Made by a program: the position numbers and the translations under genes. Of a stretch of 64,000 nt of DNA, positions 16,972-24,137 are shown one piece after another (the stretch's first letter is position 1; each line of letters begins with the position of its first letter). Origin of the DNA: Cryobacterium adonitolivorans (GTDB taxonomy: Bacteria; Actinomycetota; Actinomycetes; Actinomycetales; Microbacteriaceae); contig NZ_SOFL01000044.1 of assembly GCF_004402695.1 (NCBI RefSeq), forward strand, positions 1 through 64,000, written 5' to 3'. The notes beneath the pieces were generated by a model that was not told where the DNA came from, did no database searches, and saw only the letters and a program-made list of their open reading frames with translations.

Positions 16972-17640
16972 ATGGTCACTACGATCGGCATCCTCGGAGC
17001 GGGCCGCGTGGGCTCTGCCATCGCCCGCACCGCCCTCAAGGCCGGTTACGCCGTGCACATCGCCGGCTCCGGCCCGGCCGCCGACATCGAGCTGATCGTC
17101 GACATCGTCACCCGCGGCGCCGTGGCCATGACGGCAGCGGATGCGGTCGCGTCCGCCGACCTCGTGGTGCTCGCCGTGCCGCTGCACAAGTACCGCTCCG
17201 TGTCCCCGGCCACCCTTGCCGGCAAGATCGCGCTCGACACCATGAACTATTGGCAGCCGATCGACGGCGACCTGCACGAGTTCACCGCGGATACCCGCAG
17301 CAGCAGCGAGGTGGTCGGTGACTACTTCGCCGGCGCCCGCCTGGTGAAGACGCTCAACCACATCGGCTACCACGACCTGGAAACCGACGCCCGGCCCGCC
17401 GAAGCCCCCGACCGGCACGCCCTGGCGATCGCCGGCGACGCGGATGCCGCATCCGTCGTGGCCGAGGTCATCAACCGGTTCGGGTTCGACCCGGTCTACG
17501 CCGGTCCGCTGGCCAGCGGCGCCGCGTTCGAGCCAGGCTCGTCGATCTTCGGCGGCCGGCGCACCGCGGAAGAACTCACGGCCGAGCTGGGCCTGGCCGC
17601 ACCGGAGACGGCCGCGCTGGAAACGGCCGAGGCCGCCTAA
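16972..17640 (+). CDS. NADPH:F420 oxidoreductase-like NAD(P)-binding protein
   Basis: 222 residues. The N-terminal Rossmann fold begins TIGILGAGRVGSAIARTAL, where GxGxxG binds dinucleotide. ADLVVLAVPLHKY and LDTMNYW follow, and HIAGSGP replaces the second-strand residues, as in F420-dependent NADP reductases (NPD family). No membrane segment. It would move hydride between NADP(H) and F420 or a related cofactor in the cytosol. AAAGGAC precedes the ATG. The next gene on the same strand is a luciferase-like oxidoreductase, a class that often uses F420H2 or FMNH2, so the pair may work together. It is divergent from HxlR. Confidence 0.82.
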   Translation: MVTTIGILGAGRVGSAIARTALKAGYAVHIAGSGPAADIELIVDIVTRGAVAMTAADAVASADLVVLAVPLHKYRSVSPATLAGKIALDTMNYWQPIDGDLHEFTADTRSSSEVVGDYFAGARLVKTLNHIGYHDLETDARPAEAPDRHALAIAGDADAASVVAEVINRFGFDPVYAGPLASGAAFEPGSSIFGGRRTAEELTAELGLAAPETAALETAEAA

Positions 17641-17652
17641 CTGTTCCCCGTG

Positions 17653-17690
17653 CGGACAATTGCGTCCGGCACACCGGGTGCAATTTTCCG
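17653..17690. repeat. dispersed palindromic repeat, family A, copy 1
   Basis: 17-bp arms with a 4-nt loop: left arm CGGACAATTGCGTCCGG, right arm CCGGGTGCAATTTTCCG, with 3 mismatches in the stem. A near copy, including the flanking CCCGTG, occurs at 39369-39406. It lies between two co-directional genes and could fold as a hairpin in mRNA. Confidence 0.75.
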
Positions 17691-17742
17691 CTTCGGGCAC
17701 AGTTGCGCAGAAACCTAGACCCACAAGACATTGGACTGAACC

Positions 17743-18786
17743 ATGGAAATCGGCGCCTACAGCTTCGGCGACACCCCGTTGAACCCCGACGGGAGCCCGC
17801 GCGGCACCGCGGAGGGCATCCGTAACCTCTTCGACGCCATCGTCCTAGCCGACCGGGCCGGGCTGGACTACTTCGGCGTCGGCGAACACCACACCGTCAG
17901 CATGCCCGCGTCCTCCCCCGGCGCGCTGATCGCCGCGGCGGCCGCGGCAACCGACCGGATCATCCTGGGCAGCGCGGCGAGCATCATCAGCACCGACGAC
18001 CCGGTGCGGGTGTTCCAGCAATTCGCCACGGCCGACGCCATCTCCGGCGGCGGCCGGATAGAGATCACCGCTGGCCGCGGATCCTCCGTCGAGACCTTCC
18101 CCCTGTTCGGCTACGACCTGCGCGACTACGACACCCTCTACGCCGAGAAGCTCGAGCTGCTGTTGAGAATCAACGACAGCCCCTCGGCGGATGTCACGTG
18201 GTCGGGCACCGTGCGGCCGGCCATCGACAACCTGGCCGTAGTGCCCCGGCCGGTCAACGGCCGGCTGCCGATCTGGCTGGCCACCGGCGGGAACGCGGCC
18301 TCGTCCGCGCGGGCCGGGCGGCTGGGCCTGCCGGTGTCGTACGGCATCATCGGGGGCGAGCCGCACCGATTCGCGCCTCTGGCCGAGCTCTACCGGCGTT
18401 CGGCCGGGCAGGCCGGCCACACCGGCGAGAACATCAAGGTGTCAGTGGCCACCCTCGGCCTGGTCGCGCCGACCAAGGCAGAAGCGCTGGAGCGCTTCCA
18501 CCCGGCCTGGCACAACCTCACCGTGGAGATGGGCCGGCTGCGCGGGTGGCCGGCACCGGACCGCCGCCAGTTCGAGGCACAGTCACAGGCGCCGGGCGCC
18601 TATTACGTCGGCGACCCCGACGACGTCGCCAAACGCATCGCGCACCTGCACGGCTACCTGGGTCACATGCGTCACTTCCTACAGTCCGATGTGGGCGGGC
18701 TGCCGCACGAGCACCTGCTCGAGTCGATCGAGCTGCTGGCCACCGAGGTGAAGCCGCGGGTGGCGCGACTGCTCGCCGCCAAATAG
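17743..18786 (+). CDS. LLM-class (luciferase-like) flavin-dependent oxidoreductase
   Basis: 347 residues of the bacterial-luciferase TIM-barrel superfamily. Signatures include GLDYFGVGEHHTVSMPASSP, LGSAASIISTDDPVRVFQQFATADAISGGGRIEITAGRGSS split over residues ~70-110, and LPIWLATGGNAASSARAGRLGLPV. The C terminus has the typical YVGDPDDVAKRIAHLH insertion. Such enzymes use FMNH2 or F420H2 for monooxygenation or hydride transfer. The preceding F420-reductase-like gene could supply reduced cofactor. The substrate is unknown. Confidence 0.9.
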   Translation: MEIGAYSFGDTPLNPDGSPRGTAEGIRNLFDAIVLADRAGLDYFGVGEHHTVSMPASSPGALIAAAAAATDRIILGSAASIISTDDPVRVFQQFATADAISGGGRIEITAGRGSSVETFPLFGYDLRDYDTLYAEKLELLLRINDSPSADVTWSGTVRPAIDNLAVVPRPVNGRLPIWLATGGNAASSARAGRLGLPVSYGIIGGEPHRFAPLAELYRRSAGQAGHTGENIKVSVATLGLVAPTKAEALERFHPAWHNLTVEMGRLRGWPAPDRRQFEAQSQAPGAYYVGDPDDVAKRIAHLHGYLGHMRHFLQSDVGGLPHEHLLESIELLATEVKPRVARLLAAK

Positions 18787-18823
18787 TGTGACCGCGCGTG
18801 ATGCGAACCGCTGGTGGGCACGA

Positions 18824-19125
18824 TCAGATCGATGCCCGCGAGACGACCGGGCAGGAGATGAGCAACGGGGATTCCTGGGGGACTTCCTGGATCCCGAGCA
18901 GAACACACACTCCGGCGGCGCCCAGTTCGTAGTGCGGCAGGGCAACCGTGGAAAGCGGGGGCGAAGGTGGGCCGCGATGACCTCCTGGTTGTCGAACCCG
19001 GCGATCGCGATGTCCCGGGGGATCCTCAGGCCGCGCTCCCGCACGCCGTCCTAGAGGCACATCGCGACCCGGTCGTTGTGGCAGAGCAAGGCCGTGACCT
19101 TCAGCTCGAGCAATCGGAAATGGGG
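18824..19125 (-). pseudogene. C-terminal remnant of a LacI-family regulator
   Basis: On the minus strand the text reads LELKVTALLCHNDRVAMCL, an in-frame TAG, then DGVRERGLRIPRDIAIAGFDNQEVIAAHLRP. After a frameshift it continues LSTVALPHYELGAAG...ISCPVVSRASI and a stop at 18824. These are the conserved C-terminal parts of a LacI ligand-binding domain (CHNDxxAxG, RGxxxPxDIAxxGFDN, PxxELG). The DNA-binding half is absent. One nonsense and one frameshift mutation make it non-functional. Confidence 0.82.
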
Positions 19126-19161
19126 CGGCGGGCGCACAGGCGCGAGGGTACGGTGGGCCGC

Positions 19162-19374
19162 ATGACGGATACGTCGCTAATCGGCAGGGTGAGCGCGCCC
19201 GACCTGCACGTGATGACCTACAACATCCGCCGCAGGGTGCCGACCCTGCGGCGGGGCAGCGCCGACCGGTGGGATACCCGCAAGCTGCTGCTTCAACGCC
19301 TCCTCGCGGCACCCGATCTTCTGCAACAGCCGGCGCCTGAAGATCACCGCTGCGCCGCCCGTCCGGGCCGCTAG
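19162..19374 (+). pseudogene. N-terminal fragment of an EEP-family gene (copy of 12804-13658)
   Basis: MTDTSLIGRVSAPDLHVMTYNIRRR...ADRWDTRKLLLQRLL matches the first ~50 residues of the intact EEP protein at 12804 almost position by position, then homology ends and the frame runs into unrelated sequence. Even the leaderless-type -10 (TACGGT, 7 nt before the ATG) is kept. All catalytic motifs after the first are missing. Confidence 0.8.
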
Positions 19375-19387
19375 CCGGGCGCTTCGA

Positions 19388-19628
19388 ATGCTTCATTTCG
19401 CGCAGACGGGCCGGCTGCCCGTCTTCGCCGGCGGCAACGCGGATGTCGACATCGAGATTCGTGAAATTCGCGCTGATCGTCAGGCACGACGACAACCAAC
19501 GCGAATTCGCGTACACCTCCGGGGCCGAAAAGGCCTTCGGCCGGGCCGCGGTGCTCGGTTGGACCGTGGTGAGCATCACAGAGGACTGGTCCACCGTCTT
19601 CGGTGTCAGCTCAGCGCCACCGCGGTGA
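19388..19628 (+). pseudogene. C-terminal remnant of a HAD-superfamily phosphatase
   Basis: HFAQTGRLPVFAGGNADVDIE (HAD motif IV region, GNxxxD) is followed by a one-base frameshift near 19458. The text then continues in the next frame as RFVKFALIVRHDDNQREFAYTSGAEKAFGRAAVLGWTVVSITEDWSTVF, split here by the domain's natural order. This is the C terminus of a haloacid-dehalogenase-type acid phosphatase. Motifs I-III are absent. It abuts the EEP fragment, so the two may mark one deletion junction. Confidence 0.7.
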
Positions 19629-20415
19629 TGCGGGCGCGGAAGAACTCACCCTCTGGCTGCCGTGCGGTACCCCACCACCAGCCGGCGGTCAGCGTGGCCG
19701 GCAGCGTCAGACCCCCATACTGCTGCTCGGTGTGCGCGGTGCATCCGAAGGGATATCGCCCGAATGGCGCCCCGTCTGGGTTCCCCCAGCGGGACAAGAA
19801 CGCGGATTGCACCTCTCCCAGCGGCCCGATGCGCAGCTCGACGGATTCCTCTTCGCCGCCGATCTGAAAGGTGCCGATGACGTGATCCGCCGAACGGCCG
19901 GCCGTCCAGATCGCCGAGCGAAAACCGGTGGGGGCGAGCACGATTTCGCTGGCCAGGCGCCCGGCGGCGCTGCGGGCCACGTCGGCGCCGACGGCGGTCA
20001 CCACGGGAAAGAGCCCGAGCATCCGCCAGCGCATCTCGCCGGTGCCGGCACTGAACCGGTCGAAGCCGCGCACGGGCAGGCCGGCCACCCAGGCCGTTGC
20101 GGCCCAGATGTAGCCGGCGCCGGGAACGATGACCTGACGCGCGGAAAACCGCCGCCAGGCGCCGAGCCTGATCTCGCCGCGCATGGTCACCTGCACCGAG
20201 CCCGAGAGCGGTGTTCCCGTGGGGATGGCGTGAATCAGCCAGCGCCGCGCGGGTTCGGGCAGCTGTGCCACGAGCTCAGGAGCGAAGACGTCGGTCGAAG
20301 CGACGTCGGCCAGTTGCTTCCACGCCTCACTCGCCTGCCGGGCTTCCGCCGGTACTCGATCGGCTCGCACGGCATCGGCTCTCACGGCATCGGTTCCCAC
20401 GGCATCGGCTCTCAC
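19606..20415 (-). CDS. DUF6920/DUF6544-like conserved protein
   Basis: 269 residues. I recognise the pattern of the DUF6920 (former DUF6544) family: LPEPARRWLIHAIPTGTPLSGSV, LGAWRRFSARQVIVPGAGYIWAA, GFDRFSAGTGEMRWRMLGLFPVV and a Trp-rich C terminus. Function is unknown; no signal peptide is clear. It starts at a GTG whose codon overlaps the TetR stop as GTGA, so it is coupled to TetR and probably repressed by it. The first 25 residues are a 5-residue repeat (VRADA, VGTDA, VRADA, VRADR, VPAEA) produced by a 15-bp tandem repeat, and each unit offers another GTG start. Confidence 0.78.
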   Translation of the reverse strand: MRADAVGTDAVRADAVRADRVPAEARQASEAWKQLADVASTDVFAPELVAQLPEPARRWLIHAIPTGTPLSGSVQVTMRGEIRLGAWRRFSARQVIVPGAGYIWAATAWVAGLPVRGFDRFSAGTGEMRWRMLGLFPVVTAVGADVARSAAGRLASEIVLAPTGFRSAIWTAGRSADHVIGTFQIGGEEESVELRIGPLGEVQSAFLSRWGNPDGAPFGRYPFGCTAHTEQQYGGLTLPATLTAGWWWGTARQPEGEFFRARITAVALS

Positions 20416-20428
20416 GGCGTGGCCCCCG
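20354..20428. repeat. 15-bp tandem repeat spanning a stop/start junction
   Basis: ACGGCATCGGCTCTC at 20369-20383 is repeated with two changes at 20384-20398 and exactly at 20399-20413, flanked by degenerate units on both sides. The array contains both the TetR stop codon and the GTG start of the DUF6920-like gene. On the minus strand it encodes a pentapeptide repeat of the VRADA type. Confidence 0.85.
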
Positions 20429-21086
20429 CGTTCGCGGTGCGATACGGGTGCCGCGGCACGCCGCTAGCCGGCGCCATCCCGTAGCGGGCGAGCACGAGTT
20501 GCACCGCGAGCCGCGGCGCGTCCGGATCGGCCGGCGCCCCGGTGATGAGCACCCGAACGTAGAGCGGGCCGGCAAGCGCGTCGAGCACGAACTCCACATC
20601 GGTGTCCGGCAGCAGTTCACCGGCGGCCATGCCGCGCTCCACGGCATCCCGCCACAGCCGTCGAGTGGGCTCGATGATCAGGGTGCGATAGCTCGTGGCG
20701 AGCTGTGGGTCGGTCTCCATCGCGGCGACGAGCCCGGGCAGCACCCGACCAAGCGGCGTGTGCGTGAGCGTCACCGACAACCGGGTGGCGTAGTCGAGAA
20801 GCTGTTCGGCGACGCTGCCGATACGCACGCCGGTCTCCCTCGGCATCTGCGTCGCCATCGCCTCGACGACGAGCTGGGACTTCTGCGCCCACCGGCGGTA
20901 CACGGTGGGCTTGCTCACACCGGCCCGCCGGGCGACTCCGGCGATGGTGAAGCCGGCGTAGCCGACCTCGGCGAGCAATTCGAGGGCCGCGGCGACGATG
21001 GCTGCGTCGATGTCGGGATGCCGCGGTCGCCCGCGCTCCCGCGCGTGCCCGCGTTGCGGCCGTGCCGCCATGTCGTCCGGTGTCAT
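20412..21086 (-). CDS. TetR-family transcriptional repressor
   Basis: 224 residues from the ATG at 21086, which has GGGGGGAG 6 nt upstream; a TTG at 21092 has no room for a ribosome site. The N-terminal helix-turn-helix is canonical: AAIVAAALELLAEVGYAGFTIAGVARRAGVSKPTVYRRWAQKSQLV, written across residues ~30-75. A C-terminal ligand/dimer domain of the TetR_C_16/AcrR-like type follows. A perfect 25-bp palindrome sits 15 bp upstream of its start codon. It is transcribed ahead of the DUF6920-like gene, with which it overlaps. Confidence 0.92.
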   Translation of the reverse strand: MTPDDMAARPQRGHARERGRPRHPDIDAAIVAAALELLAEVGYAGFTIAGVARRAGVSKPTVYRRWAQKSQLVVEAMATQMPRETGVRIGSVAEQLLDYATRLSVTLTHTPLGRVLPGLVAAMETDPQLATSYRTLIIEPTRRLWRDAVERGMAAGELLPDTDVEFVLDALAGPLYVRVLITGAPADPDAPRLAVQLVLARYGMAPASGVPRHPYRTANAGATP

Positions 21087-21101
21087 AGTCAACTCCCCCC
21101 A

Positions 21102-21126
21102 ATAACGTTACGGCCCGTAACGTTAT
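21102..21126. promoter_or_regulatory. TetR operator (perfect 25-bp palindrome)
   Basis: Arms ATAACGTTACGG and CCGTAACGTTAT are exact reverse complements around a single central C. The position, just upstream of the TetR ATG, fits autorepression. PadR lies on the other side, so the site could also influence it. Confidence 0.82.
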
Positions 21127-21170
21127 GGCAAGTGTATCAATGTGCGGCGGACGCTCGCTTTCGGCTCGCG

Positions 21171-21196
21171 TATCTGATAGATATATCTATTAGATA
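21171..21196. promoter_or_regulatory. PadR operator (26-bp near-perfect palindrome)
   Basis: Arms TATCTGATAGATA and TATCTATTAGATA pair with one mismatch in an AT-rich island. The site ends 1 bp before the AAGGAG of the padR-like gene, so a bound dimer would block initiation. PadR autoregulation through such sites is common. Confidence 0.8.
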
Positions 21197-21208
21197 TAAG
21201 GAGTCTTT

Positions 21209-21790
21209 GTGGCAACGACAGACCAGACCCAAATGGCCGTCCTCGGCGGCCTCAGCATCGCGCCGATGACGGGCTACGCTCTGCGGGAACAGATCCGGGA
21301 CGCCCTCGGGCATTTCTGGGCGGAGAGCTTCGGCCAGATCTACCCCGCGCTCACGGCACTCGAACGCGACGGGCTGATCCAGCGCCAGGCGGCCCTCCGT
21401 GCCGGCTCCTCCACATTCGCCATCACGCCCCGGGGCACCGAGCGGCTGCGGGAGTTGCTCGCCGAGGCGCCGGTGATGCCGAAGCCGCGAAACGGTGTGC
21501 TGCTGCGGCTGTTCTTCGGGCGCCAGGTCGGCGAGGAGGCCTGCCGGCAACTGGTGCAGGACACGCGGGCCAGGGCCGAGACCGAACTCGCCGAGATGCG
21601 CCACATCCGCGATGAGCTGCAGGCCGACACCGGCCCGGATGCGCCATACATCCTGCTCACCGTACTTGCCGGCGAGCACGCCGCGCGCGCCTCGCTCACC
21701 TGGGCGGATGAGGCGCTGGGAGTTCTCGACAGCCTTACGCCCCAGCACTCGCCCGCACCGGCTCCAGCCATCGTGAAAGATCACCCATGA
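21209..21790 (+). CDS. PadR-family transcriptional regulator
   Basis: 193 residues starting at a GTG with AAGGAG 5-6 nt upstream. The PadR winged helix is clear: MAVLGGLSIAPMTGYALREQIRDALGHFWAESFGQIYPALTALERDGLIQRQ. A C-terminal dimerisation coiled-coil (ARAETELAEMRHIRDELQ) follows. The stop overlaps the downstream membrane-protein start as ATGA, giving a three-gene operon with two paralogous membrane proteins. In this family, small membrane proteins or exporters are typical targets. Confidence 0.93.
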   Translation: MATTDQTQMAVLGGLSIAPMTGYALREQIRDALGHFWAESFGQIYPALTALERDGLIQRQAALRAGSSTFAITPRGTERLRELLAEAPVMPKPRNGVLLRLFFGRQVGEEACRQLVQDTRARAETELAEMRHIRDELQADTGPDAPYILLTVLAGEHAARASLTWADEALGVLDSLTPQHSPAPAPAIVKDHP

Positions 21791-22281
21791 ACCGCACCTC
21801 GACCACACCAGCACCCCCGCACCGCCCCGCCGCCTGGCATCGGTGGCAGTGGACCTCGATCGCCGTGACGGTCGGTTTCCTGATCGTCGTGGGTTTCCAG
21901 CTCAGCCTTCTGCTCGGAGCCCCGTGGGGCGCCGCCGCCCTCGGCGGTGCGAACGCGGGCACACTGCCGGCCGAGCTGCGGGTCGTCAGCGCCGTGAGCG
22001 CGGTGATCTGGGGTGTCGCCGCCGTCATCGTGCTCGCCCGGGGTGGGTTCTCGATCCTGCGCGTGCCACCGGCGCTGAGCCGCTGGGGCACCTGGGTGCT
22101 GGTGGGGTATCTCGCGCTGGGCGTGCTCCTGAACCTGGCCTCGTCCAGCCCCTGGGAACGATTCGGCTGGGCGCCGTTCACGGCAGTGCTGTTCGGGCTG
22201 ACGCTGCTCCTGGCTCTCAGCGGCCGCGAGGGTCAGCCGGCCGGGCCGACGGGGGCGCGGCCGCGAGCGAAGCGGTGGTGA
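21787..22281 (+). CDS. small membrane protein, paralogue 1 of a tandem pair
   Basis: 164 residues with four hydrophobic segments: WTSIAVTVGFLIVVGFQLSLLLG, SAVSAVIWGVAAVIVLA, WGTWVLVGYLALGVLLNLAS and FTAVLFGLTLLLALSG. No known domain is recognised. The signature GAPWGxxxxGG...LPxxLR and WVLxGYLxLGxLLN...APxxAVLxGLTLLxALS recurs in the next gene, so the two arose by tandem duplication. It starts inside the PadR stop (ATGA) and is probably co-regulated by PadR. Confidence 0.8.
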   Translation: MNRTSTTPAPPHRPAAWHRWQWTSIAVTVGFLIVVGFQLSLLLGAPWGAAALGGANAGTLPAELRVVSAVSAVIWGVAAVIVLARGGFSILRVPPALSRWGTWVLVGYLALGVLLNLASSSPWERFGWAPFTAVLFGLTLLLALSGREGQPAGPTGARPRAKRW

Positions 22282-22655
22282 CCGGCGCGGCCGCCGTGTT
22301 CTGCGTGCTCATGGCGGGCCTGATCGTCTTCCAGGCCGCCCTCATCGCCGGGGCTCCGCTGGGGCACTTCGCCTGGGGCGGTCAGGACCGGGTGCTCCCG
22401 ATCCGCAAACGCCTGGGCAGCGCCACCTCGATCGGCCTCTACCTGATCTTCGCGGTGCTGGTCCTGCACCGGGCGGGGCTGGCCGACGTCATCCCCTGGC
22501 CCGGGTTCGTCGCCATAACGACGTGGGTCCTGGCCGGCTACTTCCTGCTCGGGATCGTCCTGAACGCGGCCTCACGTTCGCGGCCGGAGCGGTGGACCAT
22601 GGCGCCGCTCTGCGCGGTGTTGGCCGGCCTCACGGTGCTTATCGCCTTGAGCTGA
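22278..22655 (+). CDS. small membrane protein, paralogue 2 of a tandem pair
   Basis: 125 residues from the GTG at 22278, which overlaps the previous stop as GTGA; another GTG lies at 22275. Three to four membrane segments: AAAVFCVLMAGLIVFQAALIAG, IGLYLIFAVLVLH, WVLAGYFLLGIVLNAAS and a C-terminal helix AVLAGLTVLIALS. It lacks the N-terminal cytosolic stretch of its paralogue but aligns with it throughout. Possibly the two form a hetero-oligomer; function unknown. Confidence 0.75.
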   Translation: MTGAAAVFCVLMAGLIVFQAALIAGAPLGHFAWGGQDRVLPIRKRLGSATSIGLYLIFAVLVLHRAGLADVIPWPGFVAITTWVLAGYFLLGIVLNAASRSRPERWTMAPLCAVLAGLTVLIALS

Positions 22656-22681
22656 CTGCGCGTGGCTCGGAAATCACGAAG

Positions 22682-22711
22682 GCGGCGGCTGCCTGGCAAG
22701 GCAGCCGCCGC
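22682..22711. terminator. strong hairpin between convergent transcripts
   Basis: GCGGCGGCTGCC, loop TGGCAA, GGCAGCCGCCGC: a perfect 12-bp stem between the PadR operon (ends 22655) and the sugar ABC operon (ends 22729). There is no T-run, but the convergent position supports a bidirectional terminator. Confidence 0.7.
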
Positions 22712-22728
22712 GAACTCGAGGAGTGGGT

Positions 22729-24093
22729 TCAGTCGTTGGCGAAGAGCTTGTTGACGTCGGTCGCGGCCTCCTTGAGCGACTCGGGCTCGGCCTCGAAGAT
22801 CAGTACAGACTCCACGGCGGGTTCCATGATCGCGAGCACGTCGACCCAGTGATTGGCGATCGGCGCGAGTTCGACGGAACCGGCGGCGACGGCGTCGAAG
22901 TAGACCGAAACATCGATGCCAGCAGCGGTGAAGGCCTCACGGGCCCTTTCGCTCGAGCTGTTTAGGGCTGGGAAGACCACCGCGGCGTCGGCGACGACGT
23001 TCTGGCAAGCTTCGGTGGACATGTAACCGACCCACTTCTTCGACAGTTCAGGATTCTCGGAGGACGCCAGCACCGAGTCGGCGAGGCCGTTCAGCACGCC
23101 AACACGTTCACCGGTGGGGCCCGTGGGCAACGGAGCGATTCCGGCGTCGATGCCCTCGAAGCCGTAATAGCTGCGGGCGTTCCAGCTCCCGTCCGTGACG
23201 AGCGCGTAGCTGCCGGCCCCGAAGGCGTCCTTGATGCCAACGCCGGACGACGCGGCCTGGTAGCTGGGCATGTAGCCCTTCTCGATCAGCGAACGCCACC
23301 AGGCGATGGTGTCGATGTACTCATCGTCGGCATAGTTGAACTCGGTGCCGAACGGGTTCTTGTCGGAGTACTCCCAGCCGGCGCTGAGCGCGTACATGCT
23401 CCACTGCGTTTGACCGAACGCGCCAATTCCCGACTTCGACTTGAGGCCGAGGCCATAGACCTCCACGTTTTGAGGGTCGTAGCCGGCCTCGTCACCGCGC
23501 ACGCCGTTCTTGTCGATCGACAGGTGCGCGATGGTGTCTTCCCATGTGCCTCCGTCTTCGGGGTTCCAGTCCAGATTGACCAGGCTTTCCGGGGTGAGGC
23601 CTCCCTCGGTAAGGTAGGCCGCGTTATAGATGGTGGCGACGGTGTCCCAGTCCTTGGGCATGCCGTATCGGTCACCGTCCTCGCCGACCCAGAGTTCGGG
23701 GATGCCCGCCTGGTAGTCATCGAAGTTAATGCCTTCGCTCTCCACGACGTCGTCAAGGGCAAGCAGTTGGCCAGTGCTGGCCAGCTGGGGGAAAAACGAC
23801 GGGTGGTTGGTGATCACGTCAGGGGCGTTGCCTCCGACAAGACTGGTGGTGAGGGTCTGGAAGTAATCGTCGTAGCCGTACTGTTCGATCTTGATGCTGG
23901 CGCCCGGGTTGGCGGCCTCGAAGTCGGTTGCGCACTGCTGGTAGGCGGGCTGCTGGTTGGAATCCCAGAGCCAGTAGGTGATCGAGCCCGCGGCTGCCGC
24001 GTCGGCATCGCCGCCGCCGCCGCCAGAACAGGCGGTCAGAGCGAGCAGCGGCATTGCTGCGAGAAGCGCGAGTGCTCTCGTGGTCTTCTTCAT
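22729..24093 (-). CDS. sugar-binding lipoprotein of a CUT1 ABC transporter
   Basis: 454 residues with signal peptide and lipobox LLALTAC, then the poly-Gly linker common in actinobacterial lipoproteins. It belongs to extracellular solute-binding family 1 (MalE-like): ITYWLWDSNQQPAYQQC, LTTSLVGGNAPDVITNH, YGMPKDWDTVATIYNAAYL. It is the last gene of the operon alpha-galactosidase, MalF-type permease, MalG-type permease, binding protein, so the ligand is probably an alpha-galactoside such as raffinose or melibiose. AAAGGGAAAG precedes the start. Confidence 0.92.
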   Translation of the reverse strand: MKKTTRALALLAAMPLLALTACSGGGGGDADAAAAGSITYWLWDSNQQPAYQQCATDFEAANPGASIKIEQYGYDDYFQTLTTSLVGGNAPDVITNHPSFFPQLASTGQLLALDDVVESEGINFDDYQAGIPELWVGEDGDRYGMPKDWDTVATIYNAAYLTEGGLTPESLVNLDWNPEDGGTWEDTIAHLSIDKNGVRGDEAGYDPQNVEVYGLGLKSKSGIGAFGQTQWSMYALSAGWEYSDKNPFGTEFNYADDEYIDTIAWWRSLIEKGYMPSYQAASSGVGIKDAFGAGSYALVTDGSWNARSYYGFEGIDAGIAPLPTGPTGERVGVLNGLADSVLASSENPELSKKWVGYMSTEACQNVVADAAVVFPALNSSSERAREAFTAAGIDVSVYFDAVAAGSVELAPIANHWVDVLAIMEPAVESVLIFEAEPESLKEAATDVNKLFAND

Positions 24094-24137
24094 TTCTTTC
24101 CCTTTCGTGGTGCAGGTGGTTGGTGTGCTGTGGAGAA

